Positions 34,503 through 48,682 of a stretch of DNA of 64,000 bases are shown here, piece by piece (the first letter of the stretch is position 1; every line of letters begins with the position of its first letter). A model generated the notes under the pieces. It was not told the DNA's origin. It saw nothing but the letters and a program-made list of their open reading frames with translations, and did no database searches. The stretch is from assembly GCF_030272615.1 (NCBI RefSeq), contig NC_081409.1:915721340-915785339 (forward strand), written 5' to 3'. The stretch is from Cryptomeria japonica. Lineage: Eukaryota; Streptophyta; Pinopsida; Cupressales; Cupressaceae. Made by a program: the position numbers and the translations under genes.

Positions 34503-37500
34503 TTAATTATTCGGGTTAATTAAATTTATTTAAGATATTTTGAAAAACATAGTGCAATTTATTGTTTATGTAATTATTAATTTATTACCATTTCTATTAT
34601 TTATGGAATAAAGATTAGAACATAAGATCTACAGCTCATTGGAGGATCCTAATGCACTCCATAGTTATAAGAGAGCTCTATGATTCAAAAATTTGAGCTA
34701 AATTGTAGTTAATAAACATAAAAATTCTGTAAGGTATTAAGTAAGAAAAATGCCCACTTCGTTTCTCAGAATTGCAAAAGTAAATCTAAATACACAAATA
34801 GTCATAGGTCATGATGCAGATCACTCTGCATAAGAAGTCATTTACATGATGAATGGACAAGAATTAGTAGTGAGCATTGTTTTATATATATATATATATA
34901 TATATATGGGTTAGCAACTAATAACTTGGATGAAACCTATCATAAAGCTAATGACTTGGATAAAATTAGTGACCTAGATAAAAATGGTTTTATATGAATA
35001 TAATTATAAATTGTTAGGATATGATTCTACATATTAATTATAATTATGTAATGATTAGGATGATAAATCAGAGAACAAAGTATGTGATAGCAATTATCTA
35101 AATTGTAATATATTTACTATGAACTTGTCTCTACTAGGGTTTGTATCTTTTTATTATATTTTGTCATTCTTATGAAAATGATAACTCACATATGGAAATT
35201 TTAACCCTTCCACATTTATTGTGGGCTTTTAGCTCATCCATTTTATGGTCTCAAATGGCTTCAACACAATAGTTCATGTTAGTGTTGATAGTTTGATGAC
35301 TCTATATAATGGAATGTCCAAACATGTAAACATGAAAGTTTCTTTTCAATGCTTTTCTTAAACTAAAGCCCAACCACTTTTGATTAGCTATCTAACAAAG
35401 AGTACTTTTGTAGATATTTTAACCATTCGTAAAATGGGAAATAAGTTTCCCAATTACTAGAGAGTCATCCTCTAGGACATTTCCTTGGTTGTCCCCTATA
35501 GCATCATTTTTATCTTCACAACCCTAAGTTTGTCATAGCCCTCTTTTTGGAACTTGATATGACTTGCTATTATTATTATTATTATTATTACTATTATAAT
35601 ATTAATTTTATGAGTAATGTTAGAAAGAAAAGATAAATTGAAATGAGGTTGAAGTTTTTAAAGAAAAAGAACTAAATAGTGGTGACAAACTCGTGAGGTC
35701 ATAATTTACTTGGAAATTATTTATTTCCTCAATATTCTAATTGAGCACATGGTGTAGGAGAAATAAGAAGATTCTAGAAAAGCAATTTTCAAATTCAAAA
35801 TATCAAGGAATAAATATTATATTTAGCAAATATATGACATGGGAGTTATAAATCATTCTATGACAAGAATAATTCTATTCATAGTTCTTTTTATGACAAA
35901 GGAGTTGCAAAAATTATTTTTTGGAGGAGAATTCAAATTCGGATTTTAAATGCATGGTCAAATGTAACCCCCACTATGACAAAAATCATTTTTTTAATAA
36001 ATTAATTTAGAAATTATTTATTTTCTCAATATGTTATTTAGCACATGTTGTAGGAGAAATTGGAAGCTTCTAGAGGGAATCTTCATTCTCCATTTTCTTG
36101 CATGTAACTCCTCCATTTAGTGATCAATCAATTTTGCATGAAGATAATTTAGGAAAAAGAATAATTTCTTTCAATTAATTCTTTTGATAGTGGAATTGAG
36201 GCATCTTTTCTATATAATGTATACAAGTTTTTGAAAAAAGGGAGTTGATTTATTTTTTGAAGAAACATTTCTCAAGTTTCTTGTAGAAAGTAGTAGGATT
36301 TCTTTTGTAGTCACATTTCATTTGTAGAATTGTTAAGTAGTTTTTTAGAACAATTTTCACCAAGTTGCAAGGAAGGATCAAGAAAGACTAGCTTGGAGAT
36401 TTGGAGAGGTTTCAACATCAAACTTCGTTGATCCAGGTTCTCTTCTATTGCTTTCCTAGATTTTTCATGTGTAAAAAGAGAAAATTATTATGAAGAATAT
36501 AGCTTCTATCCTTCTTTTAGATCTTCATTTATATAAAAGTTTTTAGAATTTATTTTAAAACAAAGTTAAACTCTTTTTTTATTAATTTGGGATAAATGTT
36601 GTAATACATATCTTTATTATATATTTAATTCTCTTAGAAAAAGGAAAAAAAAGATAAAAATCTGATTCTTGTTGTCTTTTTGCTTTCAAAAAAAAGAAAT
36701 ATATTTAGTAATTTATTAAGAGTGCAAAACAATATTTTGGGGAATTTTTTTTTTTTTTTTTTTGTGATTGTATGATGTTCTCTATTTGACTATTTTCTGT
36801 GAATTAAACTTAACTCTTCATTTCTCCTCTCTGAATGTAGATTTGATTAAATCTTAAATCCCTACATTCTCCTCTATGATTAGTCTTACCTTCCTATGAA
36901 TGTATACTACTCTTTTGAGAAAGCATTTCATTTGTATTCATTATTCCCTGTGAGTTGAATAAAACAAATTTTCTCCCCTTTGAAAATGACAATATATATT
37001 TAGTTGATTTCTTCCTGAGAAAACCTTATTTGCCTTGATCCCAAGCATATCGTGAAGATTTAATCTTTCAAAAACTTTCTCAAACAAAAAATATATATAC
37101 AATATACTATAGACTTCCTCTCTGTCTCTATGAAATCTCTATGAAATCTCTCTGTGTGAAATACATAACTTGAAATAAGCTTCCTTGAAATCTCTACGAG
37201 ATTCTTATTTCTCTGTGAAATCCTTACCTTTCAAGCAAAATCTATAAAATCCATCTTCTTGAATAAATATTTCTGGGTACAAGTATCTATGTATACCATC
37301 TCTACAAATTAGAAGTTTCATCCTTGTGCAAAATCAACAAGCAATAAAACACAAAACTATAATTATGAATTCAAGTATTAATAATACATATTTATATGTT
37401 TTTTTTCATTGTCAAACTTAATAATGATTTACTCTTAGTACATATAAAAAGGAAAGAAAAAAGGAAAGAAAATCAACTAAAAATATTAAAGAAGTTGTTT
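34503..37500. other. AT-rich intergenic stretch with simple repeats, no gene seen
   Basis: No coding region recognised. Simple repeats are a (TA)n run at 34881-34907, an (ATT)n run near 35565-35592 and a T run near 36747-36764. Around 35.9-36.1 kb the phrase 'gacaaaaatcattttttt' and the neighbouring 'ggagaaattggaagcttctag' echo 35.75-35.9 kb, an old local duplication. Confidence 0.5.
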
Positions 37501-39835
37501 CTTTTAATTTATTGCTATATGTTGTAGAAGGTAGTGGGGTGGCGGGCCCACGTTCCGATAATGCACTATGCCACTGCATTTAAAGTGGCTTAAAAACAAA
37601 CGGTGTCATTTAGTAAACTTTGATTTTTTTATTTTTTTTATTTTTAAAATTTATTAATGAAAATTTGATTTATTTAAATTAGTTTATAATTGAAGATTTA
37701 TTATTATCCAAAAGGTTGTTAATAATAATGTGTTAAAATTTATTTGTTGATAAATAATTTAGATTTTGGGGTGTTAATTATTAACTATTTTATTTAAAAT
37801 ATATTTCTGTCAGTTATAATTTAGAATTTGTACTATTTTTTTAATAGTTGTAATGGCTTAGATCTTATCTTAAATTAATTTGTATATTTGACATTTAAAA
37901 TTTAATTGGAATAAATAAATTTATTAGTCGAAAGTTATTATTTAATTATAATTGAAATTTATTAAATTAACGTTAAAAGCGATTGACCCCTTCGTATATA
38001 GTAATTAAGTTTTAAATGAAGTGGTAATTAACCCTTTAGGGAAATTTATAAAGAACCTAGCTCATGTTAAGGGACCCTCATTGGAATTTTAAATAAGGGA
38101 TTAAGTCATAAATTCTTCAATCAATACCTTTACTTATTTTATTTTATTTGAAATTATTATCTTCCTAACATTGGGTAAAAGAGCCCTTTGGGTTTCAAAA
38201 GAGTAAATTTTGCAACAGGCAAATAGTCCACTAATGCACCCTTTTACCATAATATTGTAGTAAAACCTCTATTGAATAAAATATTTTGAATTATGAAAGC
38301 ATTTGTGATGCACCTTGGGAAGCTTTGCCCTAGTTAATGGAATTGATTTCTCTTCATTAAGAATCACTAGCTAACCTCGAATAAATTTTGATAAATAGAT
38401 TCCTTCAAGATAATCAATATATGTCAATTTAAGTCTCTTACTTATGAGTTAAAAATAAAAATAAAAAAATATAAAAAATATAAAATGGCTTGTATATTTC
38501 AAATTGATGGAAACATCAAAGGTTAAAGATTTACCTACCATGTAAGTGTGTTTGGACTAATAATTACCCTTTTATTTGCATAGTCTAAAAATAGAAAATA
38601 ATGTTTAGTTAATAGTTCTTCCTCAATTCATGTAGTTGACTATTTGACTGTTCTTTATTATATTTTAAAATATAGTATACAAGGCTAAGACAGTACCTTC
38701 TAGCTACAAAGAACCTTAGGACTAGAAAAAGAGAAGGCACAATTATATTATAAGTAACTATAGATGAATTTAATTAAAGTTTAGAAAATTTACGTGAATT
38801 TCTTCATACAACTTAAGAGGGGTAAAATCTATTTTAGATGAACTTTGTATTAATTAGGATGTAAAGAAAAAATAAATAAATAAATAAATAATTTAGCAAT
38901 GAAAAATAAAAATAAAAAATTGTATATCTTTTCACGAGATGTTATCTTGAGTAATCTTAATCTTAGTACTCATCCTTTGTGAATGTTTAATGAAACTTAT
39001 CCTTGATGATGAAGTAAGTTATAATTGGATTCCCACCTTAATATGAGTTTCAAGAAATCTATCCTATGACCACTTAGAGAATTAAATTGAAGTAAAGAAA
39101 TTGAAAATTATAAGGTTATTATTTTTGTAGAAAATATCTAAGGGTAAAACGTTACTTCAAGTGGAATAATTAGTTAGTTATCTCTTATAATATTGCAAAG
39201 GAATTGACACTGGTTGTAAAACAACTAGAAGAAGATTGATTCGAATTTTCTCAGGGTCTCTATTTTTATGTTAGTTGATTAGCAAGTATTAGACTCTCTT
39301 CTAATCTTATTTTCAAACAATTAGTGATTAAAACATTGCGGTTATTAAAGCTTATCATTAATAGTTCTTTTCCTTTTCCTTCAAGCAAGTGAATATTAAA
39401 CTTATTATTCAAAGTATTATTATTAGATAATTTAATCTTATTTAAGCAAATTAGTGCCTTTCAAGCATTAAGATTCATATTTAAAGTAAGGTTATCATTT
39501 CTGGGAGATAATTAAAGACAAAATTTATGTTGCTTCAAGTGGAAGAATTAGATGGTTATCAATAATGTGGTTACTTTCAATCTTATTAATATTAAGTTTT
39601 TTCTTCATTCAAGTAAGTGTTAAAATTCATTTCTAAGGCCTTCTACCTAGGCATTGGATTTTCTTTAAGCAATTTAGTACCTTCCAAGAAGTTTTTCATA
39701 AGTTATAATTTTACAAGTTTTCAAGCAAAAATTCTTTGTATACTATAGTTTTTTTTCATGATTGTATTAGTATATTGCTTTACATAAGATTCATGATTTC
39801 AAAATTTGAATTCTTAGTTAGACAACTAAACAAGA
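37501..39835. other. AT-rich intergenic stretch, no gene seen
   Basis: Starts with a short GC-rich patch (tggggtggcgggcccacgtt near 37.53 kb) and is otherwise strongly AT-rich. No domain-bearing frame or RNA gene is visible. Confidence 0.45.
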
Positions 39836-40790
39836 GGAGAGGAAACCAAAACCTTAGCAGTGTTCAGTATCTATGGTGCCTCTGGGTCACGCTTACAGGT
39901 AATGTCGTCATGTTAAACTACTGCACTTAACGCCTAATAAAGTTGCACTAAGAGCGTCTGTGGCATCGTCCCTATAAATCGTCAGGGAGAAATAAAGGGT
40001 CATATGGAAGTTAAAAATTCAAGGGGCGGGTAATCCCCCTTGGATCGATAATCTAAAAAGATAATTTTTTAAATGAATTTACATCCGCTTAGTTAAACCT
40101 TAGAAAACCCATTAGTGTTTGGTGGTGTGTGATAATTTGGAATTTATCTACCTTGATGATTTTTTTAAAGTATGATAACAGATTAAGGGTGACGTATTTA
40201 ATAGGAAATAGGACCTAGTTGTTTTAGGCCACAAGCATGAGGCCACCTTGAGCCTTTTGCTATAGAGCTACCATCGTGGGTAGCAACCGCAGAGAAACTA
40301 TCTGGGACATTGACCCTAGAAAAGGGTTGTGTACCCACCAAAGAGTTTACATTAAACCATAGTTAGAAACCAGAACTACATACTTTACGCCTTGATCCCG
40401 TGCCGAAACGGGTATGTAGGCAGTCTAGGGATGGATTTGTCCCTTGTACTCAGGCGTTTGGGGATGGGGATTAGGATTTGGTTATGGGTGAGTAATTGGT
40501 TCTTGAAGTTCCGTGGTCTTTTAATCAAATGGTGCAACTAATAATTGAAAGGTTAAAATTAATTCGATGCATACTCAGAAGGAATCTTGTATGGATTCGC
40601 TTGACTTCCCGAGGCTTTAGGCCATATTCTGAGGCGGAACTCAAGCTTGTTTATGTAATTATTTTAATACTCCTAAGGACGGTGACCTCAGTGCACTCCT
40701 AGTAGGGGAGTGTAGTCTTTATAGAGTGGCTCAGGACCCGGATGGTCCCGATGAGTCTAAAGTCTCTGGCCAGAGCATATCCTATTCTTA
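39836..40790. repeat. GC-richer block, probably a retroelement leader or LTR fragment
   Basis: An island of higher GC in AT-rich DNA. It contains 'ccttgatcccgtgccgaaac' followed by 'gggtatgtaggcagtctag', a phrase type I associate with non-coding parts of plant gypsy elements, with a small hairpin CCCGTGCCGAAACGGG. No polyprotein sequence is found near it, so it would be a degraded fragment. Family assignment is uncertain. Confidence 0.3.
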
Positions 40791-40797
40791 TGAATAG

Positions 40798-40902
40798 ATG
40801 CCTACTCTGTTTGGGTAGATGCCTATCCCGGATGGATTGATGCCTAACCCGTATGGTTAGATGCCCATCCCGGTTGGATGGATGCCTATCTCGTTTGGAT
40901 AG
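40798..40902. repeat. 21-bp minisatellite, five units
   Basis: ATGCC recurs at exactly 21-bp steps at 40798, 40819, 40840, 40861 and 40882, and a partial sixth unit starts at 40903. The consensus is about ATGCCTATCCCGGATGGATNG. There are no indels between units despite substitutions. In one frame each unit reads as a heptad of the type MPIPDGL, but some units end in TAG, so translation through the array is not supported. Confidence 0.85.
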
Positions 40903-40908
40903 ATGTAC

Positions 40909-43635
40909 CTGAGTATGTTATTGAATAAAAAATAAATAAGAATAAGTAAGAGTAAGAAATCAATATTTTTATGTATAAAAAAAAAATTAGTTGAGTTTTT
41001 GGATTAAGTTAAGTAGGTTATTACAAAGTTCTTGTACACTCTCCTTCCTCTAAATACTTATGAGGTTCTTGCAAACCATGAAGAGGACTAGAGGAGGGAT
41101 AGTATGTTGTAGAACTTATATAAACATCTGTTTTGAACACTGACTTTAACAGTTTCTCCTCAAAACAATCTATATAAAATTACTAATTTTGTTTAAAAGT
41201 CAAATAGTTATGAAGTGCCTCTTTATTATTGTTAATGAAATTTATCTCTTGAAATGTCCAAGATCTTATTGGCCTCCTTAGAATATATTTAGTGTGAGAT
41301 GTTCATCAAAAGTAGTTTGCTTTAAATGTTCTTTATTTATATCAACTCTATATTACTTGGTTTTTTCTTTAAATAGTTTGTCATGTTATTTGGCTACCAC
41401 TACATGTTTTTTTTTGTGTAAAATCATGATGTTGGTTGTAGTTTTGTTGTCACCTTTCTCTCTCACAAATGACATCTACATGTTTTCACCACTGTATGAC
41501 ACCACTATCCATTTTATTTGGATGTTCTTTAATGAGAGCTATTTATGTTCCATTTTATACCATATTTTAACCTTCACATATGCCTTCATATTCATTTCCA
41601 TATTCTAGTTCTATACTATTTTCCCATTCTATGTTGCATATGATCCAATATATGTAAGTAATAATGAATTTAGTTATTAGATAAAATATGTAAATAAATA
41701 AATATGATTGTATTTATACAACATGTTGATTGTGAGTTTCAGAACTTCCCGTCATAATGTACAAAACCTTCCTGTCACTTTCTGGACAGGAACTTCTATA
41801 TTTTACCTTTTGACCAACAACTTAATCTTTCCAAAATATGATATCAGCTTGTTCATTACCTACTGACTGTGTACCAGGTTTGAATCAGCATGAGAACCCA
41901 TGAATGGATATTTTTATTTGTTGTCAGTTTTTACTCATTGTTATAACAAAACAAATTGTGATTGTATGGCTCTCTTTTAATCATCACCTTAGCATTATGA
42001 TGTTGAATGAATTTGTGGTAACTGATTTGTTTTATGGAGGAAATCAAAATCTATCAACTTCTATTCTTCTCCTTAGTTGTAACTGAAGTTGTTATATTGT
42101 GTGATCAACACATACGATTTTGTGTGAGTCATTATATTATTGGTTTGTTGGCCACAAACCAAAACAAGAACCCATATGTAGTTGTTAAGCTGCATATGCA
42201 TAAGTACCATAATGAGCTATTTGATAGATAGATAGATAGATAGATAGATTGATTTCGATGAGCAAATTATTGTATGCAGACTTCTGTATCATTTTCTGAT
42301 AATAAAAACCAACGTTTGTTATGATAAAACTAGTGTAGGAAAGCAATTTCATTTTATCACCTTGAAAACAAAGGAGGCAGGGACCACTCTTGGGACCTCG
42401 TGTAACTTTTGTTAGTTTAGCAGTGTGTTCATTTATATTCTTTTTCATTATTTGCAAGTGTAGTTTGTAGTTTATTTAAATTTGGTGTAGATGCTATAAG
42501 TTTTTGTTGTTCCTCTCACCAGGAAGTGATAGTTCCTATAGCTAGAGTTATTTTTCTTTGTTGTAAGTTTACTACTACAAGTTGCATTCCATCCCCACTC
42601 AACTTGCTACCTATAGCCCATGTGAGCCTATGATCCCTAGAGTTACATTTCGACCAAGTTGAACATAGTTTATTTTGTAGCCTAGTGTTGGCCTATTACT
42701 GTTAAATATAATTAATCATCATTTGATGTTCTAAATATTTATGGTTTTATTGATACTATTAAGAGATGATTCATTATTTACTAACACTTTGGTTAGTGTG
42801 AAGATTCTAATAAGGTGGAAATGGTGTATGATAAATATGGGAAGCTACCCTTATGTTGGATTTTTGTTGAGCTAGAGGCATGACATAATATATGCAATAA
42901 ATTGGGCCTTTTAAATACCAAATTTGGTCATTTTCATAATCATCCCATTGGCTAATGTTGAATGATATTTACATTAGTTCAAATATAGTCTTAAAATTAT
43001 TAGATCATTTAACATGATTTATCATAGTCCCTTTCTTCATTTGCTATCCATTTCTTACTCTTGGAGTGCCTTTGCTAGATGCTTGATTGTCAAATAACAC
43101 TCCCATTAAATTAAAATTTTAATGGAAAGTTATAATACCTTAGATTTGTAGAGCTCAATTTTTTTCATACTTCTATAGTTTTTCATTAGCCCTTGCTAGC
43201 CCAAATTGGGGAATGTACATAATATAGAGGCTCAACCGACTCAACCAACTAGCTATATTTCTTGGTAAAACAGAGAAATTAAATCACTTCAAATTTATGA
43301 TGTCATGCATACAAGGACACAACCTTAGAGATTTGTAGGGATTTTTCAACTCTTGAAGACAACCCATTTTTTCTTGCTTTGTTTCAAGATCATCAATGGT
43401 CTTCTTTCCATCTTAAACTTGTTTTCTTCGATAATCAATATATTGTTTTTCTTTCTTGTTCTTTCCTCTAATTTTATCTAGATCAACAAGAGTAACTCTT
43501 AATTATCCTTCAAAATTCACAATTTCCTTAGTATCCCAATCGTGTTGTTCCCTAGTATTCAAATTCAAACATTTTGTGTAAATCTTGAATCTACCTCAAC
43601 TATTAGATTGTTTCCTCAAGAAGTTTTCTTTGATA
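40909..43635. other. AT-rich intergenic stretch, no gene seen
   Basis: No recognised coding sequence. A (GATA)n microsatellite lies at about 42223-42249. Short frames here are AT-rich and hydrophobic by composition only. Confidence 0.5.
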
Positions 43636-44330
43636 CCTATTGTTGAAAACTTTGAGATGTTGAGAGGGTGGGGTGAATCAAAAAATATTAAAAATTAACC
43701 AATTTAACCAATCAATTATCATTCATTTCATTTACCACATGTGTAGAAGTAAAGAATTGAAAAACATAATAGAAATCACACATGAACATAAAGATTTTGC
43801 ATGAAAAGCCCAATGAGGGGAAAATCATGGTGAGAACTATTCCCCTATATGAGAAATAGTTTATAATATTTTAGGCTCAAGGCCAAGGAGCTCACCCGTC
43901 CCTTGATGCGGACTTGCAAGATTGAGGTGCACAACCTCAGGGCAAGATAAAAAAATATTTGTGAACTTTGAAGATCACTCCTTCAGGTCAAGATACATTA
44001 TATATGAAAGAGGAACATCAATATGATTTAACTATAGGAAACCACATCCACTTATATGCTAATTATAGTTCACTATTAAAATACATACGAAATGGCCTTC
44101 ATTATTGCTCTACTGTACTTACGAACCTTTTTACAAATTCACATATACTTTGCACAACATACACCACTCATACCTACATCTCTGAAATGATTTCATCATT
44201 TATATACCATTCATAGTCAAAATAACATCAATTAGGTTGGTCTAATTACATGTAATACACATACAATCAAAATAGTTGGCCCAAAAATAATCTTAAAGGA
44301 AATGTGAGAACCAAAATGAAATGTGTGAGG
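43636..44330. repeat. Diverged relative of the GGGGTGAAT repeat
   Basis: It has TGTTGAAAACTTTGAGATG, then 'gagagggtggggtgaatca', and about 160 bp on 'catgaaaagcccaatgagg' and 'ggggaaaatcatggtgag'. This is the same order and spacing of motifs as at 26.16-26.40 kb. Its extent is uncertain and no coding part is seen. Confidence 0.4.
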
Positions 44331-47099
44331 CATCACACCATGTTGACACACCTTCCAAATCATTAAAAATTATCTCCTATAATTTTGCATGCTACCAAAT
44401 GGACCAAAAGATCATAGGTCAACTCCAAATGATAAAACAATTAAGGCACACAAACTCAAATCACTCAAATTAGAATGCAAACCATGAAAAGAATGTGTAG
44501 ATGCTCAACATAGCATCACCCGATATCAAAAAGAATTGTTATCAAACGACATCACCTAAATTGCTAAAGAAAAAGGAATGCAACACATTCGTGTACACTG
44601 CCACTCTCTCACTATACAAACCTAAATTTGAATCAACATAATTCCAACTGTAGACCAAATGAGAATTTAAAGACTATAATTTGTACCCACCAACATTGTT
44701 CTCAAACCAACTGTAATGGATAGAATTTGACACCTTGGGAAAGACAAATCCCCAAGGACAAATTATGCATCTGATTATCTCTTTGAACAGGTGCGGCGCT
44801 GAGCCAGGGGATAAATGAAATGCTCTAGGTCTATCAGAGATCCGAGATGAAATTTTGGCGAGCTCTGTAAGATTCTGTAACCGAGACAATAGTGTGGACC
44901 CTAGACTACAGTGTGGAATGCAGACTACAGTGTGACACGCTAGTGTCCTAAGTGAACAAAATACAGAGGTAGGTAAAGATGTCTGGTTCTTACTAATAGG
45001 ACATAAAACAACGATATAAATAATAAAACTACCAACTATATAACAAACTAACTAATTACAAATAAATAAATGCAGAATGTACAAGATATGAATAAGATGA
45101 ACTGTGAATTGCTTAAACAAAAATAGAAAACAAAAAAGATAAAGTAGATAAAGAACCTGAGAATCTCTCAGGTTTAGGACACCAATGCATTGCGTTATCG
45201 TCCATTCGTCCATAAAACATTGAATCCCAAAATTCAAGCGTTGGGTCGAGCTGTACCTACGCACACTGAGAAGTGGGAAAATGTTGGGGCTGTATAGGGG
45301 CCTGCCTCAATTAGACCCCCGTTTAGGTGTTTCCACTGCCACAGACATCCAAATTGGTATAGATTGGAAAAATAGATAACTTAAAATAATATGGTAAATT
45401 GGTAAATAGATGCAAAAAGAAATCTAATTCCCATTACATGCAACTAGATATTAGAATATTGGTAAATACACTTATTAATGCAAAGGACTCATTGCATAAA
45501 AGTGAAATAGAGAGAGTAAGTTTGGCAATCAAACCCTCCTTGATATTTGGTACCGCGAGCGTGATGAAGCCCACTTGATAGATGAATTGGTAGAAAGCCA
45601 CAACTAAGTCGGGAAGTTTGATGTTGGTATTGAGAGCTTGTCTTTGATGTTGATGTTGCTTGAGAGAGATTGAGAGAGCTTGAGTGAGCTTGAGTGAGCT
45701 TGAGAGAGCACAAAGATCAAGAGCCAAGAACCCAAAGTAGGAAACCCCCCAAATGAGTTGGAAAGGGCTTTTTAATTCAAAACAAGCACAGAGAGCTATT
45801 ACAGCACAATGTGGGCCAAAGGACATGTGTCGACGCACATTCGAGTCACCAACACTTTAAAAAATCTGATTGTTTTCCAGGACGTTAGCACGACATGCGG
45901 ATGTCCCCATGTCGTGCTTCCATCTTTTGTGAATAGTCCCCAAAGGGTTGACAGGGTTGAACAAAGATCCTTGGAATGAAATCCCTATGATGACAAATCT
46001 TACAATTTCAATCATAGGGTCGTCATAAGTGCCTTAGGTGTCATGCACAAGTGTCATAAATGCATCGGGTTCAATTTAGGACACTACACCAAGTAATGAA
46101 AAATATGCACCATAATGTGGACCAAAAAGTAAATGAAATTAGACAAATTGTTCACTGAATCAGTCACACTTAGCCAACACCAACTGGGGGCCATTAAGAT
46201 AATTTTTAAAGCTCCAATCTAAAATTGCTACATCAATCTCGAACCATCCAAATAATAACTTACTAGCTAAACATGCATTTGGACAAGAGATGCTAACAAG
46301 TTTGATACCATCACACACATCTAGAACAAGGCTATCAATAAGTTTGACATTAATGACAACTCGGGCTCATATTTGCAACAAAAGGAAAAAACATAAGAGT
46401 ACAAAATATAACTAACTCAAATGATTTATATAGAACATCAACTAATTTCATTACACATGGAATATTACTAAATGCAACATAATATACTATAAGAATTTTG
46501 CTCTTAATCATAATAGCACTTACAAATGATAAAATTGTTGTTGCTTCTTTCCAAGAGCAAATAGAGCCATTGCTCTTATAATATATAGAGAAATAAAACT
46601 AGACCTCCCGTTGCTTAAAAAGAAAAGCTATTGCTTGTTTCTACTTTGTATATCTTTATTGCCCATACACACATATATAATGTTATTCATAAGTGAAAGT
46701 CATTATTTGTGTGCATTATTGAGCCTGGGTTGCATATGGGCTTTTTTCAAAAATAAATATGACTCACAAATGGGCGGCTGCAATATATTAATAAGATGAG
46801 ATGGGGCAGAGAAGATAAGCCTCATAAATAAAAGTCTTCAAATATTTAATGTTGCGGTCGCACCTTGTCTAATTGTAATGAATGCGATAATAACTCTAGT
46901 TGGGTATTACTGTTTCCAACACTTTGGATATTAAATCTGTGTTGTAATTTAAAATATGCTTTTGTCATGACTATAAGACCAAGTATATAGAAAAGTAAAC
47001 AATCATGGTTAATTGGATTGCTTTGTTCTTTCAAAAATTTCTTGACAAGACATATCTAAATGAAAGCAAATAGAGTTTGAGAAACCTCATTGAGATCTA
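44331..47099. other. Intergenic stretch, no gene seen
   Basis: No convincing gene. A 10-bp tandem (TTGAG(A/T)GAGC type, about five units) lies at 45661-45709, and 'cagactacagtgtg'-like phrases repeat near 44.89-44.94 kb. A GC-richer patch near 45.28-45.35 kb (ggggcctgcctcaattagac) may be an element fragment that I cannot place. Confidence 0.45.
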
Positions 47100-47300
47100 G
47101 GGGAAAGGACCCAGTAGTTGTGCACCCTAACTTCGCGCTTTTCAAAAGTCGACATAACAATGTCAAAAATGTCTAAATTTTTTATAGCACCTTCTATGAC
47201 GAGTTAACTACTTATAACTAAGGTTTCGGGTCGTCATCATCATTTTTGATATCTTTTTTAAACGCATTTATAAAAAGTGTTCAAAATGACCATTTTTGAA

Positions 47301-47682
47301 CCCCCTACCAATCATAGTGAATTAGCACACTCAGTCTTTAGTTACCTTTGACCTAATAGTTGAACATATTGTCACCTAAAAAATTCACCCCCTAACACAT
47401 ATGAAAACAATTAACATTATATAGTTGTACATTATGTTATTAATAATTAAATAAAATTAAATCATATCCATTTTTTACTCATCGAATAGTCAAACAATTT
47501 CTATTAAATAAGTGAATGAATAAAAACTAAAAACTAAATAAAACTAACCTAATACCTACTCAACCCTAATCTTTTCTATCCTCCACAGCCTTCCCCAAAC
47601 GCTGCATCTTCTGCCGCCACAGGAGCTACCATGAACAGAGACGTGGCAACCAGAACGACCAGGCCAGGGCATCCATAGATGT
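47301..47682 (+). repeat. Left arm of a ~400-bp inverted repeat
   Basis: From CCCCCTACCAATCATAGTG to about 'ccaggccagggcat', this is the reverse complement of 51421-51837, with about 90% or better identity and two insertions (~28 and ~15 bp) in the right arm. The ~200 bp outside it (47.10-47.30 kb, starting 'aaaggacccagtagttgtgc') also look like transposon end sequence but have no partner on the right. Confidence 0.85.
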
Positions 47683-48682
47683 GGCCACCAGAGCGACCAG
47701 GGCATGACATTCAGAGACGTGGCCTGGGAAAGACGTGGTATGTTGTTTTACAACCGTATGTCATTTTGACTATTTTTTACATGATATCCTTCTCTGCTTT
47801 TTAATTTTGACTGTATTTTACGATTTGCAGCTTTCTCCTCGGCATTCCACATACAATGTCGGCAGCATGGCTCGTATGGTGGTATGGCTCGTATGGTTGT
47901 ATGGATCCCTATAGTTTGCAACTGTGTCTGTTGACACAAGAAATGAAATGGTTTGCAACCCTTTCGAGCAGGTAAGGTCTTTATAGATCTTACGGGGCAA
48001 CGACCCATGTTTGAATTCGAACATTTGTGCAATCTTTTTCATCTTTACCTATCATTTTCCTCTGCATAAGGCTATTTACCTAGCAAAAAGCTTTGGCTAG
48101 GGTTACAAATTTCTTGATGTTTATTTTTGTCTCCTTTTATGCATTCTTCTTGCTATTTACTTGCCAAAAATCTTTGGCTAGGGTTACAAATTTTCTATTT
48201 ACCCTGGTCTTGGGTAAGAACTAAGAACAGCTCTGGTCATTAAAAATGAGAAAATTCCGGTCCCTGATTTCTGTTCCCCGTTTTGTATTTTGGGTAGAAA
48301 AGTTTTGTTCATTAAGGATACCCAAATCCCGTTTCCCGATTTGTACCCTCCGTTGGGCATCATCAAATTCTTTTTAGTGCCTTGTATATTAAATCTCTTT
48401 GTGGATGTTTTCTTCACTTTTAAAGCAAATGGACACTTTTGTATTGTTTTAGTGGTTGCGTGACGTTATGTACAATTGTTTGGACAAATATCTTTCCCCA
48501 TCTAACATGATATTATAAAGGACTGGACAAGACCGTTTTAAGGTCCACTGCGTCCCACAATTGGAGTAAGTGGATGAAAAAACAAAGTTTGGTAGATAAA
48601 TAGATGTGTCCACTGTTGAACTACTGAGAGCCATATGTTTTTAAAATGATTGCAGTATCTAACCAAAGTAAGTTCCATCTTA
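47683..48682. other. Non-coding DNA inside the inverted repeat, left of the PPR fragment
   Basis: No coding frame of note. The phrase 'ttgctatttacttgccaaaa' with 'tttggctagggttacaaatt' occurs twice (about 48.07 and 48.15 kb), a local duplication of roughly 80 bp. This part may include the original 3' flank of the captured PPR gene. Confidence 0.4.

Noticed and set aside
42223-42249. (GATA)n run as a direct repeat array (CRISPR-like)
   Set aside because: It is a simple tetranucleotide microsatellite without spacers; no CRISPR array exists in the window.
45434-45838. Leu/Ser-rich 134-codon minus-strand frame
   Set aside because: Its composition comes from the 10-bp tandem repeat at 45661-45709; no domain or relative is recognisable.
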